Below, piece by piece: positions 25,801 to 40,800 of a stretch of 64,000 bases of DNA (position 1 is the stretch's first letter; every line of letters starts with the position of its first letter). Under the pieces are notes generated by a model. That model was not told the DNA's origin. It did no database searches and saw nothing but the letters and a program-made list of their open reading frames with translations. Source of the DNA: Gymnogyps californianus (taxonomy: Eukaryota; Chordata; Aves; Accipitriformes; Cathartidae). Location of the stretch: NCBI RefSeq assembly GCF_018139145.2, contig NC_059487.1:9197792-9261791 (forward strand). The letters run 5' to 3'. The position numbers were made by a program, and so were the translations under genes.

Positions 25801-28800
25801 GCAAATGGGGAGAAGGACTGTGCATTGCTGCAGTGGTACTGTAATTCAAAGATAGATGATAAAATTATGTTGAGAAGAACAGATATAATTTGAGGGGAAG
25901 ATGGACACAGACAAGTAAGAACAGCATGATTGATATGCAGACAGCAGGTTAAAAATGGAACTGAAATGAATCTCAGACCTACACCGAAGTAACAATCTAC
26001 TTATTAATATAGTACAATTAAATATTAAAGTTGCAGTCCCCTCTAAAAGGCAACTGGGTCCTATTACACTATATGCTGTATAAATAACCCTCCTTTTCCA
26101 TTTTTTGCTCTGCTCTTATCAAAGTAACCAGGTAGCCCAAACACTGAGAGAAGGGGCCTTAAATGACTAATTCACAGCCTGAGTTAGAGTCAGTGAACAG
26201 GTAAATATGTTGAACAAATTCAGCAGAAACAGCAAAGCAATTCTTATGTTCGAACAGTAATTTGCTTTCTATTTCTAGGTTTGCTTAGTTGTCAAATGAG
26301 GAATAGATAAGAGTTTACGTGCTCGTTCATACTAGAAGCATGAAGGAGGACACAAAGCAAGCAGTATTTTGCTGGGAAGAATCAGCAATTGCCTTACCTA
26401 ATGGGAATGATGTTTGAGAACAGAAGGAGAAATCTTATGATCTGAAGATACCAACGGCCAGCAAAGTGCTGAAGGGCCACCATGACAAGCGAGACCACCA
26501 CAAGAGCCCCAAATAGGATCTTGGTAAGACAGTTCACTTCCAAATCAAAAAGACCAATCTAAAGAAATAAGAGAGAGACATTTCAAGCACACAAATGAAG
26601 ATGTTAGCTCAATGTAATATTCACAAAGGGAATGAACTGCCATATCCAAAGAGCCATTACCCACTAGTCAACTTCTCTTTTAAAACACTACAAACATATT
26701 TAAATTTATAAGCAATACTGTTGCCAGCTTATTAAATATGACTTCCATCCTTTGGAAGCTAAGCAATGCATGAAGAGGTGTGAGAGGACTCATGCTGCCA
26801 AAAGCTGCAGACTATATAGACATCCCTGCACTTTGTCTTAGCTTTGCTATAATAGAAAAATGCAGCAAAATAAGCCTTCCTGTTCTAACTGGGACTATCT
26901 CATTACAACCATATAAAACAATGGTCTTACCAATCTCAAAAAAGTGAGAAGGCACATGTATAACAGGATCAAAAAAATAAGAAGAAATAGGTTCCGCTAT
27001 GATAACTATCTTAAATCGTAGGCTGGAAGACAGGAATTATTATTCCTATGAGGTTGTCCCTATAAGTGTGTACATATAGCATTTGGAAGGATTGTCTTTA
27101 AAAAATGATAAATTTCTGCCCCTTTTTATATATTCTAGGACTGTTTCCTCACCATACCTTACTTCTTGGGTTTGAAGTATTCATCACACTGCGCAGTTCC
27201 CTTCCAGTGTAGAGGACAACTCCCACAACAGTACCTAAACAAAACAGAGCATGCATCAGCCAAAGAAAAACAACCTCCATTTGTTTTCTCTATAAAAATA
27301 CTTGTTGGATCCAAAGGCTTGACAGTTGTAAAGGATTTTTAGCAGGTTAATTTCAGAAGCAATAGCAACCAGAAATTAAACAAGCCGGTACCTGAAAGAT
27401 AAAACCTATGAAAACACAGACTTTGAACCGCAGACATCCTACAAAAAGTCAGTAAGTCTTCAACCACACTGCCTGTATGGTTGGACTCGATGCAGCATCA
27501 CAGACTGCACCACCTAATGTGCACGGAAAGATAAGTCTGCTGCTTTGCTCTCTTGACTTTCTCTGACCCCCTTTTGATGCCAGTTGTCTCTCCCCACTAT
27601 AAATAAAAGTTGCTAAGGATGGAGGATTTCTTGGTTTTCCTCCCACCACTTTGAGTCCCACTTAGGCGTGGGTAAGTTTGCCTTACACCAGATAGTGGTC
27701 CTTCATTGTGTGCCAAAATTTTATCAGTGGTCTGGGCTACAGTTCTTTATTGGTGAAGGCTGCCACAATCAGAGTAAAACCAACGAATTCCAACAGCTTT
27801 CAAAGACAGAATTACCTTATTTTAAAATCTACAATTTACTTTAAGTATTTGTCTAATTGCTGTTCCCACTGAAAGGTGAATCATACCAACTCCTACCTTA
27901 CAGTAACAGATGGAGCCGCTGGGAGCCTATCAGTGTATTTTAATGCTATGTCCCGCAGTTGCTAAAAGAGCTGAGAGCAACAAAGTTCTCCCTTTTCTTC
28001 TCACAGAAGCATAATACAGTTTAGCACCATGAATTACTGGTTTTCTACAGATTTCTCTTAAAGACTTTGCAAAAAGCCATAAAGACAAAAAGCTATCTAC
28101 TGTCAAGAGTTTAAAAGCTGATATTGCCAAACTCTATTTTTTTACTAGAAAATTTTAGGGGTCTGTAAAAATGGAGAAAAACAACACTAAAAAAAAGAAA
28201 GCACTGCTGCAAATACATTGCCTTTTTACACTCTGCTATTCCCCTGCTCTCATGAACGATCAAAGTTTTAACAAGCTGCAAGTGAATTACTTTTAAATAA
28301 GACTGATTCAAACGAGGTGGTTTCTAAAAATACGCTGGGAAACATTCCTTTAAAAAAAAAAAAAAACCAACCACCACAAAAAACAACAACAAATCACTGG
28401 AGCCAGATGGCAGGTGGTGGTAAGATCATCACAATTCAAATCAGCAGATGGCACAGCTACTCCAAATCAACCGCAAATCAACCGCAAACAGTCAGAGTCA
28501 GACCCATTCCTACTACAGCAGATGGAGAAAGCCACATAGCTCTGCTTCATCTTACAAGCAAAGGCTGCCCCAGTGAGATGGCATCACCACAACTTGACAG
28601 CTTTCACTTACAGAGGAAGAAAAATAATATCCCCATTTTTTCCTAACAGAAATAACCTACAACATGCTATTTATTATTGCCACAGGAGAAACAAACCGAG
28701 TATTATATTGATCAAGTCAGTCAAAATGAGAGGGAAAACCTGTCAGGGCTAGAGAACAGCTTGAAGGCACACTGGTACGTATCAAACAAAAAAGTGTTTC

Positions 28801-31800
28801 TAGTTTTTTTATGGCCATTCAAAACAGACTCCATTGCATAAACTGTTTGAAATGATGTAAATACTTGCAAATGTTATTCCTATTAACTGAACTCACAAAG
28901 GTGTCTATCTACAAATAACTTATTCAGAAAGGAGAATTAGATTCATACAGTAGTTCATTTGGGAAGAGAGGAGGTCGTTGCATGCCCTGATACAGACACC
29001 AAGACCACCCAGGACTTCTAAACAGCCCTGAAGTAGTGACCAGGTGGAGCAGAGTGCGCGCTGTGCCCTCCTTTGGGGAAAAATGTCTGCACCCACGTGT
29101 ATACTACACACAGCCGAGCGTACAGCAGAGGAATAGCTTTTACCCTCAGCAGGCACTGGCTGTGAGCGTGCTGAAGGCAGGAGAGCGCTTCCCTCTGATT
29201 TCAGTAGGAGTAGTTACTGTAACGTCCCCCCCCTGCCCCCGGCTCCATGTTGGGCTCAGCCATGGCAGTGCGAGATCTGCACCGGTTCAAGAGCTGGTAC
29301 AAATAAAAGCTTCGATACAAGAGGCAAGAAAGTCCCCTGGGAAAGGGTGCTGCGGGGAGAGTAGCCACACAGGACAGAATCACAAGAAAGACAGCCTTCC
29401 ATTTCTCCGTCTATTTTGTTCAAAAGTGGGATGAGCTGAGACTCGCGCATTAAGCAGCCTGATGGGTATTTGAAGCTGCCAGGCTGACTACATGTGTCTA
29501 GACTCAGAGGGGAGGAAGGCAGGTTACCTACTGCATGGCAATTACTAATCTATAAACATAATTTACTTGATTAAATTGTATTTGGACAACTAGTTTTTTA
29601 TGATCCTTTGGTCACAGCACTGTGACAACACTGTAACACATTTCAAAGAAGAGTCAGAGCAGGATTAGATAGAAACATATAGGAATAAAATTTATTCACT
29701 GTTTTCTTCTTTTAAAAGAGCAAATTAAACTCTTTTCAGTGCTTCAGAAAAAAATCTTTTGAAGTTCATGTTCCTTCCCATTACTATTAATTCCATGTAC
29801 ATCTAGGCACTGCACTGTGAAGTCTCTCCATTCAACAACTTTAATTCCAGAACAGAATTTCACTCTCTTCCAGCTACCGCCCTGCAAACCTTGCAAGCGC
29901 GCTGGACAGGAGAGGAACAAGGCTTTTACTTTGACAAGCCTCTACAAGGGGGCATTGATTAATCTCAGGCCTTGGGAGCTTATTGTATATATAAACCAAA
30001 ATCTGTCAAAGAATTTATTTTTTTCCTTTTTGAAAGTATATAAGACAAACTCAATGGAAGCACTTACCTGGAAATCTTTCATCTTAGCTTCTGTTACCAG
30101 AATCTATTTGACACCATTTCTGTTACAGATTAGGATGTCAATGTGGAGAGCAATTAAGTGCTATTCTGGTCCTAGATGCTAAAGAAGTGCCCAAAGGCCA
30201 CTCCAATTCTTTCTCATCTAGGAATGTCCAAAGAGGCAATTAGATGTCAGCTCAGCTCCCCAGAGGTGTTAGGACAAGTGGGAAACCTCATTCCAACTAC
30301 TAATTTCTCCAACTGACAGAGATTATTATTCCATTACAAAAGGACTTTTAAAAATTGTTAACATATTCCCTTTAAAAAAAAAAAAAAATTTTTTTTACAC
30401 ATGCCTCCATCTTACCTGATGCAATCACTGTGCTGGCCCATAGAGTGTTTTCTATGCTTAAACTTTCATTCACTGGGGGGTCACTGTCCTCCTACAACAG
30501 GATAAAAAACAAACAAACAAACTTGTCAGTAGTGTAAAAGGCCAGTGGATGACAGAGTTACACAGAAATGTCTGGAGAGGGACGCTGGGAGTGTTGGTAG
30601 AGGGCTTCTTGGTAAGTTGGAGGATTTTCATAAACCCAGGTACATCTCTGGTTGGGTTAAGAACATGAGCACTTTGTTTCAGTGGAGTAGAAGGGGTGGG
30701 GTGGAATCTATTAAGATATCTCTGCCTGCTGAAGTCCCCCAGGAATCATAAATGAGAAAGGGATTTGTCAGCAGCTCTCCAGGGACTACAGGAAAACATT
30801 CCCTCACTTGGCTCATGCAGATTAATAGCATTTCTCCTGCTACTGTAAGACCTCACTGAGAACCTGTTTGGACTGCTCAGTGATGCCTGGAAAGTTGTCT
30901 GATACACACCAGAGAAGCGTTAGAAGAAAGCGCAATTCCTCTTAGGCACCAAAAGATTAATTCTACGTGATTGTACCTTTGCATGAGAAAGTAAATTAAA
31001 GTCTGTACAGGTTTTATACAAGAACTGCCTCCCCAAGCCACTGAAACTCCTCTTCCATGCCAGCACTATTAAACCAGATTAAACCGTGCCACATAAAGAT
31101 AAAAGGGCAAACCCTACAATTTTGAACTAAACCACCAGCAGACAGCTTCTAAAAAGCTGTAACTGTCTATTTGTTACAAAACCATTTGTCCTCTTAAAGC
31201 TCCCCAAGGGTATTAGATGAATCTCAAAATTTTCATATTCCCACTGAGAGGGGAAAAAACCCAACCTTTTGCCCCAAGTAGGCAATGCATCTTCCCAACA
31301 AGTCAAAAGATATATATTTTTTAATGGTGATACTTCACAGTGGCACTGAGCTGCTGCCCTCTGAAATAGGGGGCAGATAACTGAGTTCACATAGGCTGCT
31401 TGCAATTGAAGGCAAAAAACCAACTGACTCAGAATTAAGACTGCTATTGCCTGATCTAGCTAAGATCCCCTGTCTTTTCACAATTAAAGGATTTTAATCC
31501 TACCGAGTCCATGGTGGTCCAGATTTCCTTCTGAACAGGCACCATGAATACGTTAACTACCAATCTCTGTCTGAATGTTCAGATCTAATACCTTCAGAGT
31601 AAGGTCCTTAATCCCAAACAGTCTTATGACACTGTCTCCAAGTCAGAGCTTCAATAACCATGTTTTTGTTTCAGACTTATTTGATGGATTTTACGAAGGA
31701 AAAAAAAAAAAGAAAAAAAAGAAAAAAAAAAAGAAAGAAGAGATAAGGAATGGCAAGACAGACTTCACTATTTCTCCTGAAAAACTCTGGCATCCTAGTA

Positions 31801-34800
31801 GCATTCAGCAGGTTTGCATAGCAAACACTACATATATGATTTCAAGCATATGTCAGCAAGACTCACCCTTGTGAAGGTCCCCACAAAGTTATGTATATCA
31901 ATATTGGGTTCTTCTGCATATACATAAGATCGGATTTGCAGTAGGTCCTATAAAACAGACGTGTTTTGGCAGACAGTTAGACAACCACATTTTAATAATA
32001 TACAAACGTTTCTACCAAAATACTTTGAGCAAGAGTTACTTATCAAGTTAAGATAATTACTAAATCATGTTACTTACTGGAGCCCAACTGTCTAAGAGAA
32101 AATACAATTGGTGTACCAGCTTCACTGAAGACTATTTCTTGAACTGATACCTGAGAGACTCCTGGGAGTTACTTAGATGTCGGTGCCCCATAAAAGAAAT
32201 TTCAGCCTGAATAATCAAGACAGCCTAAGATGCTTATTACTTCGTAGCAAAGAAGGTTTGGACTAGTCTTCCAAGGCAACCCAGGAACGCCCTATCACTC
32301 AATGTTTAGTTCAAGATGCCAGCGTGTTGTGGTTTAACCCCAGCCAGCAACTAAGCACCATGCAGCCACTCACCCCTCCCCGCTCCCAGTGGGATGGGGA
32401 AGAGGATCGGGAAAAAAAAGTAAAACTCGTGGGTTGAGATAAGAACAGTTTAATAACTAAAGTAAAATAAAATACTAACTAATAATAATAAAAATATAAT
32501 AATAACGGTAATGAAAAGTATTATAACAAAAAAAAAGAGAAATAAAACCCAAGACAGACAAGTGATGCACAATGCAACTGCTCACCACCTGCTGACCAAT
32601 GCCCAGCCAGTCCCCGAGCAGCGATCGGCCCCGAGCAGCCAACTCCCCCCAGTTTATATACTGAGCATGATGTTCTATGGTATGGAATATCCCTTGGGCT
32701 AGTTGGGGTCAGCTCTCCTGGCTACGCTCCCTCCCAGCTTCTTGTACACCTGCTTGCCGGCAGAGCATGGGAAACTGAAAAATCCTTGACTTAGGATAAG
32801 CGCTACTTAGCAACAACTAAAACAGCAGTGTGTTATCAACATTATTCTCACACTAAATCCTAAACACACTATACCAGCTACTAAGAAGAAAATTAACTCT
32901 ATCCCAGCTGAAACCAGGGCACTGTCTCTAGGAACAGTTCTGTCATGACAAGAAGATACACCAGTTCTGCACAGTGTTTTCACTGCTGACTCCTACATAT
33001 GCACGAACTATTACCGCTATGGAGAGAATGCCTTGCTTCAAAGCCTTTGTATAAAATAAACTTCTTGCACTTTTTACAGATAGAACATCAATAAAGCAGG
33101 TACTCTAATTCCCCCTTCTTTTTCGTTTTCTTTAAAAAAAAAAACAAACAAAACCAAAAACCAACACACAAACTACTTTAGCTAGAGATTTTGGGAAACA
33201 GCATGTTTGATGGAGGTTATATACTTATTTCAGATCATACAGTAGAGCTTCCATGGTGACACTCCTCCTTTCATAAAGGCGAGCAATGAAAACTTAGCGG
33301 CCTCTGAAGCCATTTCATGAAAATGCGTAAATTGTGCCTCTGAACATACTGCACCGCAAGGAACGAAAGGGAGCATTTGAGAAGTACCACAACCAAGGGT
33401 ACTTATCCTGCAACAAGACCTATCCTGCAGTAAGTTACTGCAGTGGTCTCTGGAGAGGAAAAAGAAAATAGGAGCATCCTACCATTAGCCACCTCCTGCT
33501 GCAAGGTCATTCTCTAGCTGCCAACCCCAGTGCCTATCTGCACAGCTTTGCAGTGACAGCCATGTGGCACAGAGCTTCACCTTACCTGAAATCTTGCCTG
33601 GAGCTCGGGAAGAGCTGGTTTACCCTTACATTCTTTGTTGCCAAAACTAATCTCTAGCATGCACTGAGCCCTGTGCAGAACAATGCTGCATTAACCTGTT
33701 TCTCAAAACAGCCCATTAACTGAAGCGCCTGAACATTTTTCAGGTAAAACAGATACGCGTGTTTACCAAGTACAGTATTTTGTACGAAGGCAGCTTACAG
33801 AAGCAGTTGGCAGCCTCTGAGTACAGGTAACAGGCAGCCGCAATTTCCAGTCTGTCTCACCATCCAGCTGGTCAGTGCGAAGGAAGCAAGACCCTGTGGA
33901 TTTTCAACACCAGTCAGTGCTCTTTCCAGGTCTGTCTTAGGTACATCTGTAACTCATGAAATGGCTTCATAGCTAGGACACCCTTCTTTCTTTGGAAACA
34001 GTATCTGATTTCAAGTAACATTTGTTAATAACATAAGAATGATATTCTTGCATCACATATTCATTTCCTTCCACTAGTCCAGAATACAGTGAGACTCTGC
34101 ACTGTATCTTTAAAACATTTGAAATGTTCTCATTAGTCTTTATGTTTTCTAACCCTTCTGATCAAACATTTCCTTATCCCACACTTAAAACAAATCTGAA
34201 AGGCAAGTAAAATGATTTACATCTAAAACACAAACTGTTGTGCAACCAGATTCATTTACCCTGGAGTCAACCACCTACGTTCTTTGATTAGCAAACAAAA
34301 ACAGAGTATAACATCCCGAGAAGTGGTGGTCCATAAAAGCATTTGAATTCTCTCTCTAAAATTTTACTATTATCTATTTCTTTCACATTTCCAAAAGATA
34401 ATTTTCTCTAAACAACCAGTGAAAGGTTAATAGCTATTTTGACAATTGGTTCCAGATGTTTACCATTCTTCTCCGACGTCCTCAGGAAGATCATGTCAGC
34501 AGGGACCCGCTGGTTCTGTTAGGAGAAGAAAGGCCATTATTGTGCATACACCCCTGCACGCGTGTGCAGCCGCCTTCCACAGCCCCACCATGGCAAGCAA
34601 AGGGGATACGGAGGAGAAAGAGGATTTCTTTGTCAAACTGAAGCTTGGTATTCATTTTGCTTTGAATCCTAAATTCACTTCCCTGCAGAATAATAACTAG
34701 TGCCAGCTCCCACTGACCAGACCCACCAATGGCTAGGTTTACAAAAGGGCTAGTGAGTAATTCTAGAAGTATGAAGAAATTTTAAATTAATGCTGGTTTC

Positions 34801-37800
34801 CTTTCAAGAAGTCCCATATTAGAAGAAAGCATGTATCTGCAATCTAGAGCTACCATTTTTCTCTTTTTTTTTTACTGAGTGTTTTCATACTAATGGTTTT
34901 AGAGCTCATAGCTGCTTGCGTGGGGGGGGGCGCGGGTGGGAGGGAAATCAGTGGATAAAAAAACCCCACACAAACTTGTGTAAAAGGAGAAATAGACCTG
35001 TACATACCAGTGCCTACAAATGGATCACCGTGTCTCCCAATACTTGTGTTGTTTACACACAAAGCAACATTTGGATGTCGCATTTGTATCAGGTATTTAA
35101 CCTGTGTCCAACAGTCAGAGACAGGACCAGGGAGGCTTTTTATCTTGCTATAGTCTAAGTGGAAAAATTAGGTTATAGGTGCATATCTACAGATTTGCTC
35201 TCATTTGTGAAGATGATGATGCTATTTTGGTGGGGCAGGGGTGGGCAAGGGGAAACCCTGAAAAGTGATTAAATATTGTAATCAGTGTTCAACGCTTGAC
35301 ATTCTAAGCCTATCGTAAACCAAATATGACTTCAAAACATCTCATTTTCTATGGTCTTGCAAAAAAGTACTTTACACAGTAAAAATACACATAAAGGCCA
35401 ACCTTTTCAACAATGATGAGATCGCCTACTTGTATATTAGAGCTCTTCACCTTCACAGTCCCTGCAAAGGAACGATATGAGTGCATTAGAGCAGCAGCAG
35501 GACAGGGTCTGTGGGTGCTGTGCGATGCTCCTTACCTCCCTCCCTTCCACTTCACTATTCTGGAGAAAATGGGTAACGTTTCTATCACAAGGATTAGGCA
35601 ACGCTGCCCTGTAAAGACTTACCATGCCCACTGCTCCTACTGGGTAAAGCAGTGGGTCTCAATCTGCGAAAAGGGCTGAAAGCCTCTCGTCTAACAGCTC
35701 CAGACCTCAGCCCTGGCTGCAGAAGCCCCCGGTCACTTTCTAGTGACAACTCTGAAACAAGCCCTTAAACTTTTTTTTTGTACTGCTTAACCCAGGAATT
35801 CGAAAATACTTTCAGCATCAGGCAGACAAGAGAGCAAGAATAGGAAAATTACAATAGGGAACCATCAACTCCCAACTCCTTTTCCTTAGGTGGTTGAAAA
35901 TTTAAAGCTCAACTCTCAAGCCAAGACCTGGAAGCCACAAGTACAATGGGCCCATCTTAAAAATCAGGCTCATTTCCTTCCATGCCACAGCTCTTCTATG
36001 TGGCTCAGCTCTACCACCTCTCCTTTGCCTCTTGATGGACACAGCCTGAACAAGCCGTGCAGAGTATGGGTCCGACAGAAAACACATAAATATTTATTTC
36101 TTTGCAGCTGTCAAACATTTCCCAGTTGCTTTAAAACAGGGGATTAATTTAACAATTGGCTAGTAATTTCAAATCATTAGCCAGCTCTAGATTTGGCTTC
36201 TCAGACTAACTAGTGATTTATAATCAGTTAATTTGAACCCTGCCTCTGTGTCTGTCTGTTATATTTCAACAAAAGCCTCTTTAATCTACTGTGATTTGAG
36301 TGGAAGTGGGGGAGGCACGTGGAGCTCACCCCAGCATGGACAACACTCCTACTGTACCTCGAAATTCATGGGCTAACTGGCCAGATAGCAGCTCAGGGGG
36401 AAAGGAGAAGGGGGAAGGGAGGGGGAATAGAAATTAGCACAAAGCACAAAGGTCACTAGGATTTTACTACTGGCAGTCCCTTCATTAGCATCCTTCTCAG
36501 GATATGCTTCAGTGTTTCTGCTCCAAATTAACAATGAAAGCCATTCTGGGCTCCCGGCAGCCTGCTGCTTTGGTGACACACTGTGTGCTTAACAACATGC
36601 TTCATCACTGCTGCTAATAAATGCAGACTTCCTTACATGCTGTAATTATTCCTACAAATTATAAGCAGTCATGGCCCATTTCACAAATATCTCATAGGTC
36701 TTTTGCAGATTCTGGGTTTTGCCTTGCGAGACTTTTAGTTAAAAAAAGGGTAAACAAAATGAATGCTGGGCTAAAGACATCTCTGCCGGGGCAGGAAGCA
36801 TACTGGGGATTAAGAGTCCATTACGTAGAGGCTTGAAAAGAAAAGCCGCACTCCAAGAGGATCCAAAAAAGCATCCCTGGCAGTCTTCTGTATGGGCTAT
36901 ACAAAGTTAGGTACTATGACACTAAAAGGGTCTGACAGATAACATCTCTTCTTCCCCTTTTAATATGGTTATTCACAAAACAACAAAAAGTGCTTTTGAA
37001 TATTCTCCTGTGCAAAGGAGGAAAAAACCCCTGTGTGCTCTCCCCACACAGGCACAGCAATTCCTGAACCACTGTGCAAAAAGGCTCTTGGAAGGAGAGG
37101 TGGATTTGTTTAACCATATTTTATGTATTTCTCTTAAAGATCACAAGGATTTATTTGGTGACTGTCAGTATAGGAAGCACTACCTGCAGGGTTCAGGAAT
37201 GGAAACTTATTTTTGTAGTGCTTTCCTTAATGATGTAAATTCATGCTGGAAAAGAAAAATTAACGCCTGGACAAACCTACAACATGATGATTTCCTATCA
37301 TTATGCACACAAAAGGCTTTTTGGATCATTATTCTGAAAACAGTATCATCTGCTTTAAAATCTTTCCAACATGAGAAAAATCAAAGCAGCTGGAGCAGAT
37401 TTGTCTTGTTCAATAACCCTCCCAACCTCAGCTGTTTTAAGGTAAAAGAAAGAGAGGACCTTTCTAACCAATACACATTTGTATAACTCCTGTATAAATG
37501 AGATGCCCTTTTTAGGTAGCAAAGCTAATTCTGCTTTTCCAGCCATGCTCCTGGCCTCTCATGGATGACATCTCTGCAGTATGTCCTGCTAAGAAGGCGC
37601 GGGACCAGATGTTTCCTTTGACTCAGGACTCCCATAAAGCAACTTACTTGAATTAGTTTTATTTTGATCTTGGGAATTCTATAATTCCTTTTTCTTTCTG
37701 TGGGGAAACTACCTCCTAAACATTAGATGTTTTCTCATGCATGTTTAAGAAACAAGCTAACAACATAACTGCTTCATTTCCCAGTATTGCTCTGCTATTA

Positions 37801-40800
37801 AAGTATTTTTGTAATAATAAATTACTGCTTTTATAAATGCATCTAGAAGTGCTTCCTCTAAACACACATTAGTTTATTTAGCATTTACAATGCTTCCAGT
37901 TTATATTTTCTGAAGTTAATCAGAATACAAGTCAGTGATTAACATGATTTTAAAAAGCAACTAGTCTTGATCTCTTACTTAAAAAAAAAATCTGTTCATA
38001 AAATTTGACTGGTATTTGTTTCATTCTTTGCTGTATCCTGATTTATTTTTTTTAAAGACAAAAAAGTAAACATAATAAAATGCAAACAGTTTGTTACAAC
38101 TTAAGCTATGGTCTTTGAAATTATCACCAAATCTGCAGCGTGATGGATGTACCATAGAGCAGATTATTTAAAGTATTAAATATATTAGCCAGAAGAGATG
38201 CTTTTTTCTACCATGCGAGCACTTAAATCAAGATTTCACAATAGATCTGCAGAGCTTCACTAAGGTACAGATCAAAACACTTAATCTGGAATTAAAAACG
38301 AAGCCAGAGGTTTATTAGAACAGTTAAATGCATCTGAAAAAAAAGGGTTGTTTGGATGGGCTGCACCAAACTTTTGGCTTTTGCAGCCTTATGCTGTATA
38401 AACTGTGGAGCAGGACTCAGAGGGTTTGGGAAAATATTGTTTTTATATGGCTGGTAAATGCCAATGATCTGTATCTTAAGTAGCACCCCTCAGTAGGAGG
38501 TCTCTTCCCATTTCTTTCTGTGGATTTTCTCTCTATTATGCAGTGTTACCCAGGGAGGGGGGGTGCGAGAGAAGAAAAACAAACCAAGAATTTGCAAGCA
38601 CAGTTCTAGCTTTCTATCAAGCAGAAAGTCAGCACACAGACTTCTGAACACAAGGAGGTTTGTAGGTTTATGAATAGGGGATTGAAATTTGATTATTTTT
38701 TATTACAATCCAAACAACTGTCCTTTAAATGGAGAGCTTTCTATTAAAAAAAAAATGCTTTCCAGAAGTCTGCCAGTTTCATCATTTTGGAACATAAATG
38801 GATCATATCGGTAGAAAGAAAAAAGAGGTTCAGGGTGGAGTTTTTCTGATGTTATATAAAATAAAGGAACACAGAAAATACACTACTGTCTACTCTGCCT
38901 CATGCTGCCCTCCAAAAAGATTAGTCCCTGGAATTCAGCAACTATATTCAAAATAAAATGTGATCCAAAGAGGATTCTTCCTTTTTCTCCACAAAGCAAG
39001 CAGTTTAGTGAATGTTAAAAAGCTTAACAAGAAGAGTGCATTAAAAAAGTTTCATGTACAGGAGCAAAGCTGCAAATCCAAAATACACCCCCAGGGGTGG
39101 GGGACCAGGCTGGCGGGTGTGCTGGAGCTGGAGAGCTCCTGACTGGCGGCAGGAGCTGTGCCCGGCCACGCTGCAGCCGCGGCTCTGCACAGGGCACAAG
39201 GAACCGCACACAAAGAGGACAAGAGGATCCCGATTCGGGAAAGCACTTAAATCTGTGCTTACTTCTATCCCTATTCAAAACTGCATATAAGCATGTCCTT
39301 AAGTCGCCCTGACTTCACTCAGACCTAAGTATGTATTTACATCCATGGGGTTGCACTGGGAGGCCAAGGTTGGAGATGGGAAAAACTATTCTCCAGCCAC
39401 CTTAACTGCAGCTTAGTGCAAATACTCAGGAGAAATAAAAATAGCTTGGAGAAAGCTAGTGCTCCATTAGATCCATTATAGCCAATCTTCAAGACAGCAG
39501 TGCTCAGTGCTGAGCCTCACCTAATCCCCCTCCCCCAAAACACTGGCTTTAGAGGTGAAACTATTGTGAAGTTTAAAAAAAAAATTATATAGCAACATTT
39601 CAGAGGGCTTTTGTGCATCAGTACCCTTCTGCACCGCCCCTTTTCAGTACAGGGCTGTGCCAATATGCTGAAGCATGAACAGTGCTATTCAACAACAACA
39701 ACAAAAAAAAAAAAAAAAAAGAGAGAGAGAAAAACCAACCAGCCTGTAAACAGTCCAAGGCAAGTCCTACCTGGAGCTCTGTCAGCTGCACTGAAAATTA
39801 ATGATCAAGATCAGCTCTTCTCAACTTATTTTGATATTTGCTGCTTCTACTTCTGACTTGATGAAGGGCTTCCTTGAAAGCTTGCCTACTTTTTCTAACT
39901 GTACTAACAGATACAATAAAACAAACCCAACACTCTTCCATCCCCCAGCCATGGTGGCCTCATAAGGTACTTCCCTGCTCTTAGGTGATTCTCAGAGGTG
40001 CTAAGGTTTTAATCGGTGGAAAAGTAGATGTTCAAGTCTCCTGAAAAGCTTGAGTACTGAGATTTAGTGAGAGACAAAAAATTACTTTTCTCCCCAAACC
40101 ATAAGACAATCATAATTTTCTGTGTTTTTCCTGCTCTAAACTATACTGCTAGAGAGTCTTGTTCCTGTTTCTGCAGCAAATTTGTGTTAAATAAAGTGGC
40201 TTAAGATTTTCAGCTAGTACCCAGCTGCCAATCCTCCTTGGTTTCTTTCACAAAATTAGAAAAGTTAAAGGACTGGGGGGAGGGAAATCATTCATGGGAA
40301 ACGTAATAGCAATATGAAAAGAACTAAAGGAGAGGTCAGGCCCCTTATAGATCATTGAATAGAATCCAGAAGGCAACTCTTTTATATCTTTAAATAGATG
40401 TAGTACACCCCTCTTGGATGAGGCTTTTGTTGGTTGCCAAGCATTTTAAGTGTTGTAGTAGGAACACGTTATTAAAACGGGATTTAATATTCAGAAACTC
40501 AAACTCCCTAGTTTGGAGTTGCCTCATAATTCCCAGCATGTGAAATACATACAGCCTTAAGCAATTACATTTAAAAAGCAGCCTTATTCTTAAAAGTGCA
40601 AGTGTTGAAAGCAGCATACTTTTACTACACCTAGTTCACTGCATCGTAATTCAAGGGTATAAACTTTTATAACAAAGAAACTGGAAATGAAAAAAAGAAG
40701 TTGCTTAAATTCAGTTCATTCCCTTTTTAAAAACAAAGCCCTGGCCTCACCATCATTGTCATGGTATTAGGAGTAACTCCACAGTGAGACAGCATTCGAT

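Noticed and set aside
31700..31740. Poly(A) tracts as tails of processed retrogenes
   Set aside because: No intronless coding remnant or target duplication is joined to this or to the other A-rich tracts (13909, 28352, 39702).
36965..37486. 173-codon plus-strand open frame in intron 4
   Set aside because: No family resemblance, no splice or promoter context, and it is AT-rich like its surroundings. It is best explained as chance.
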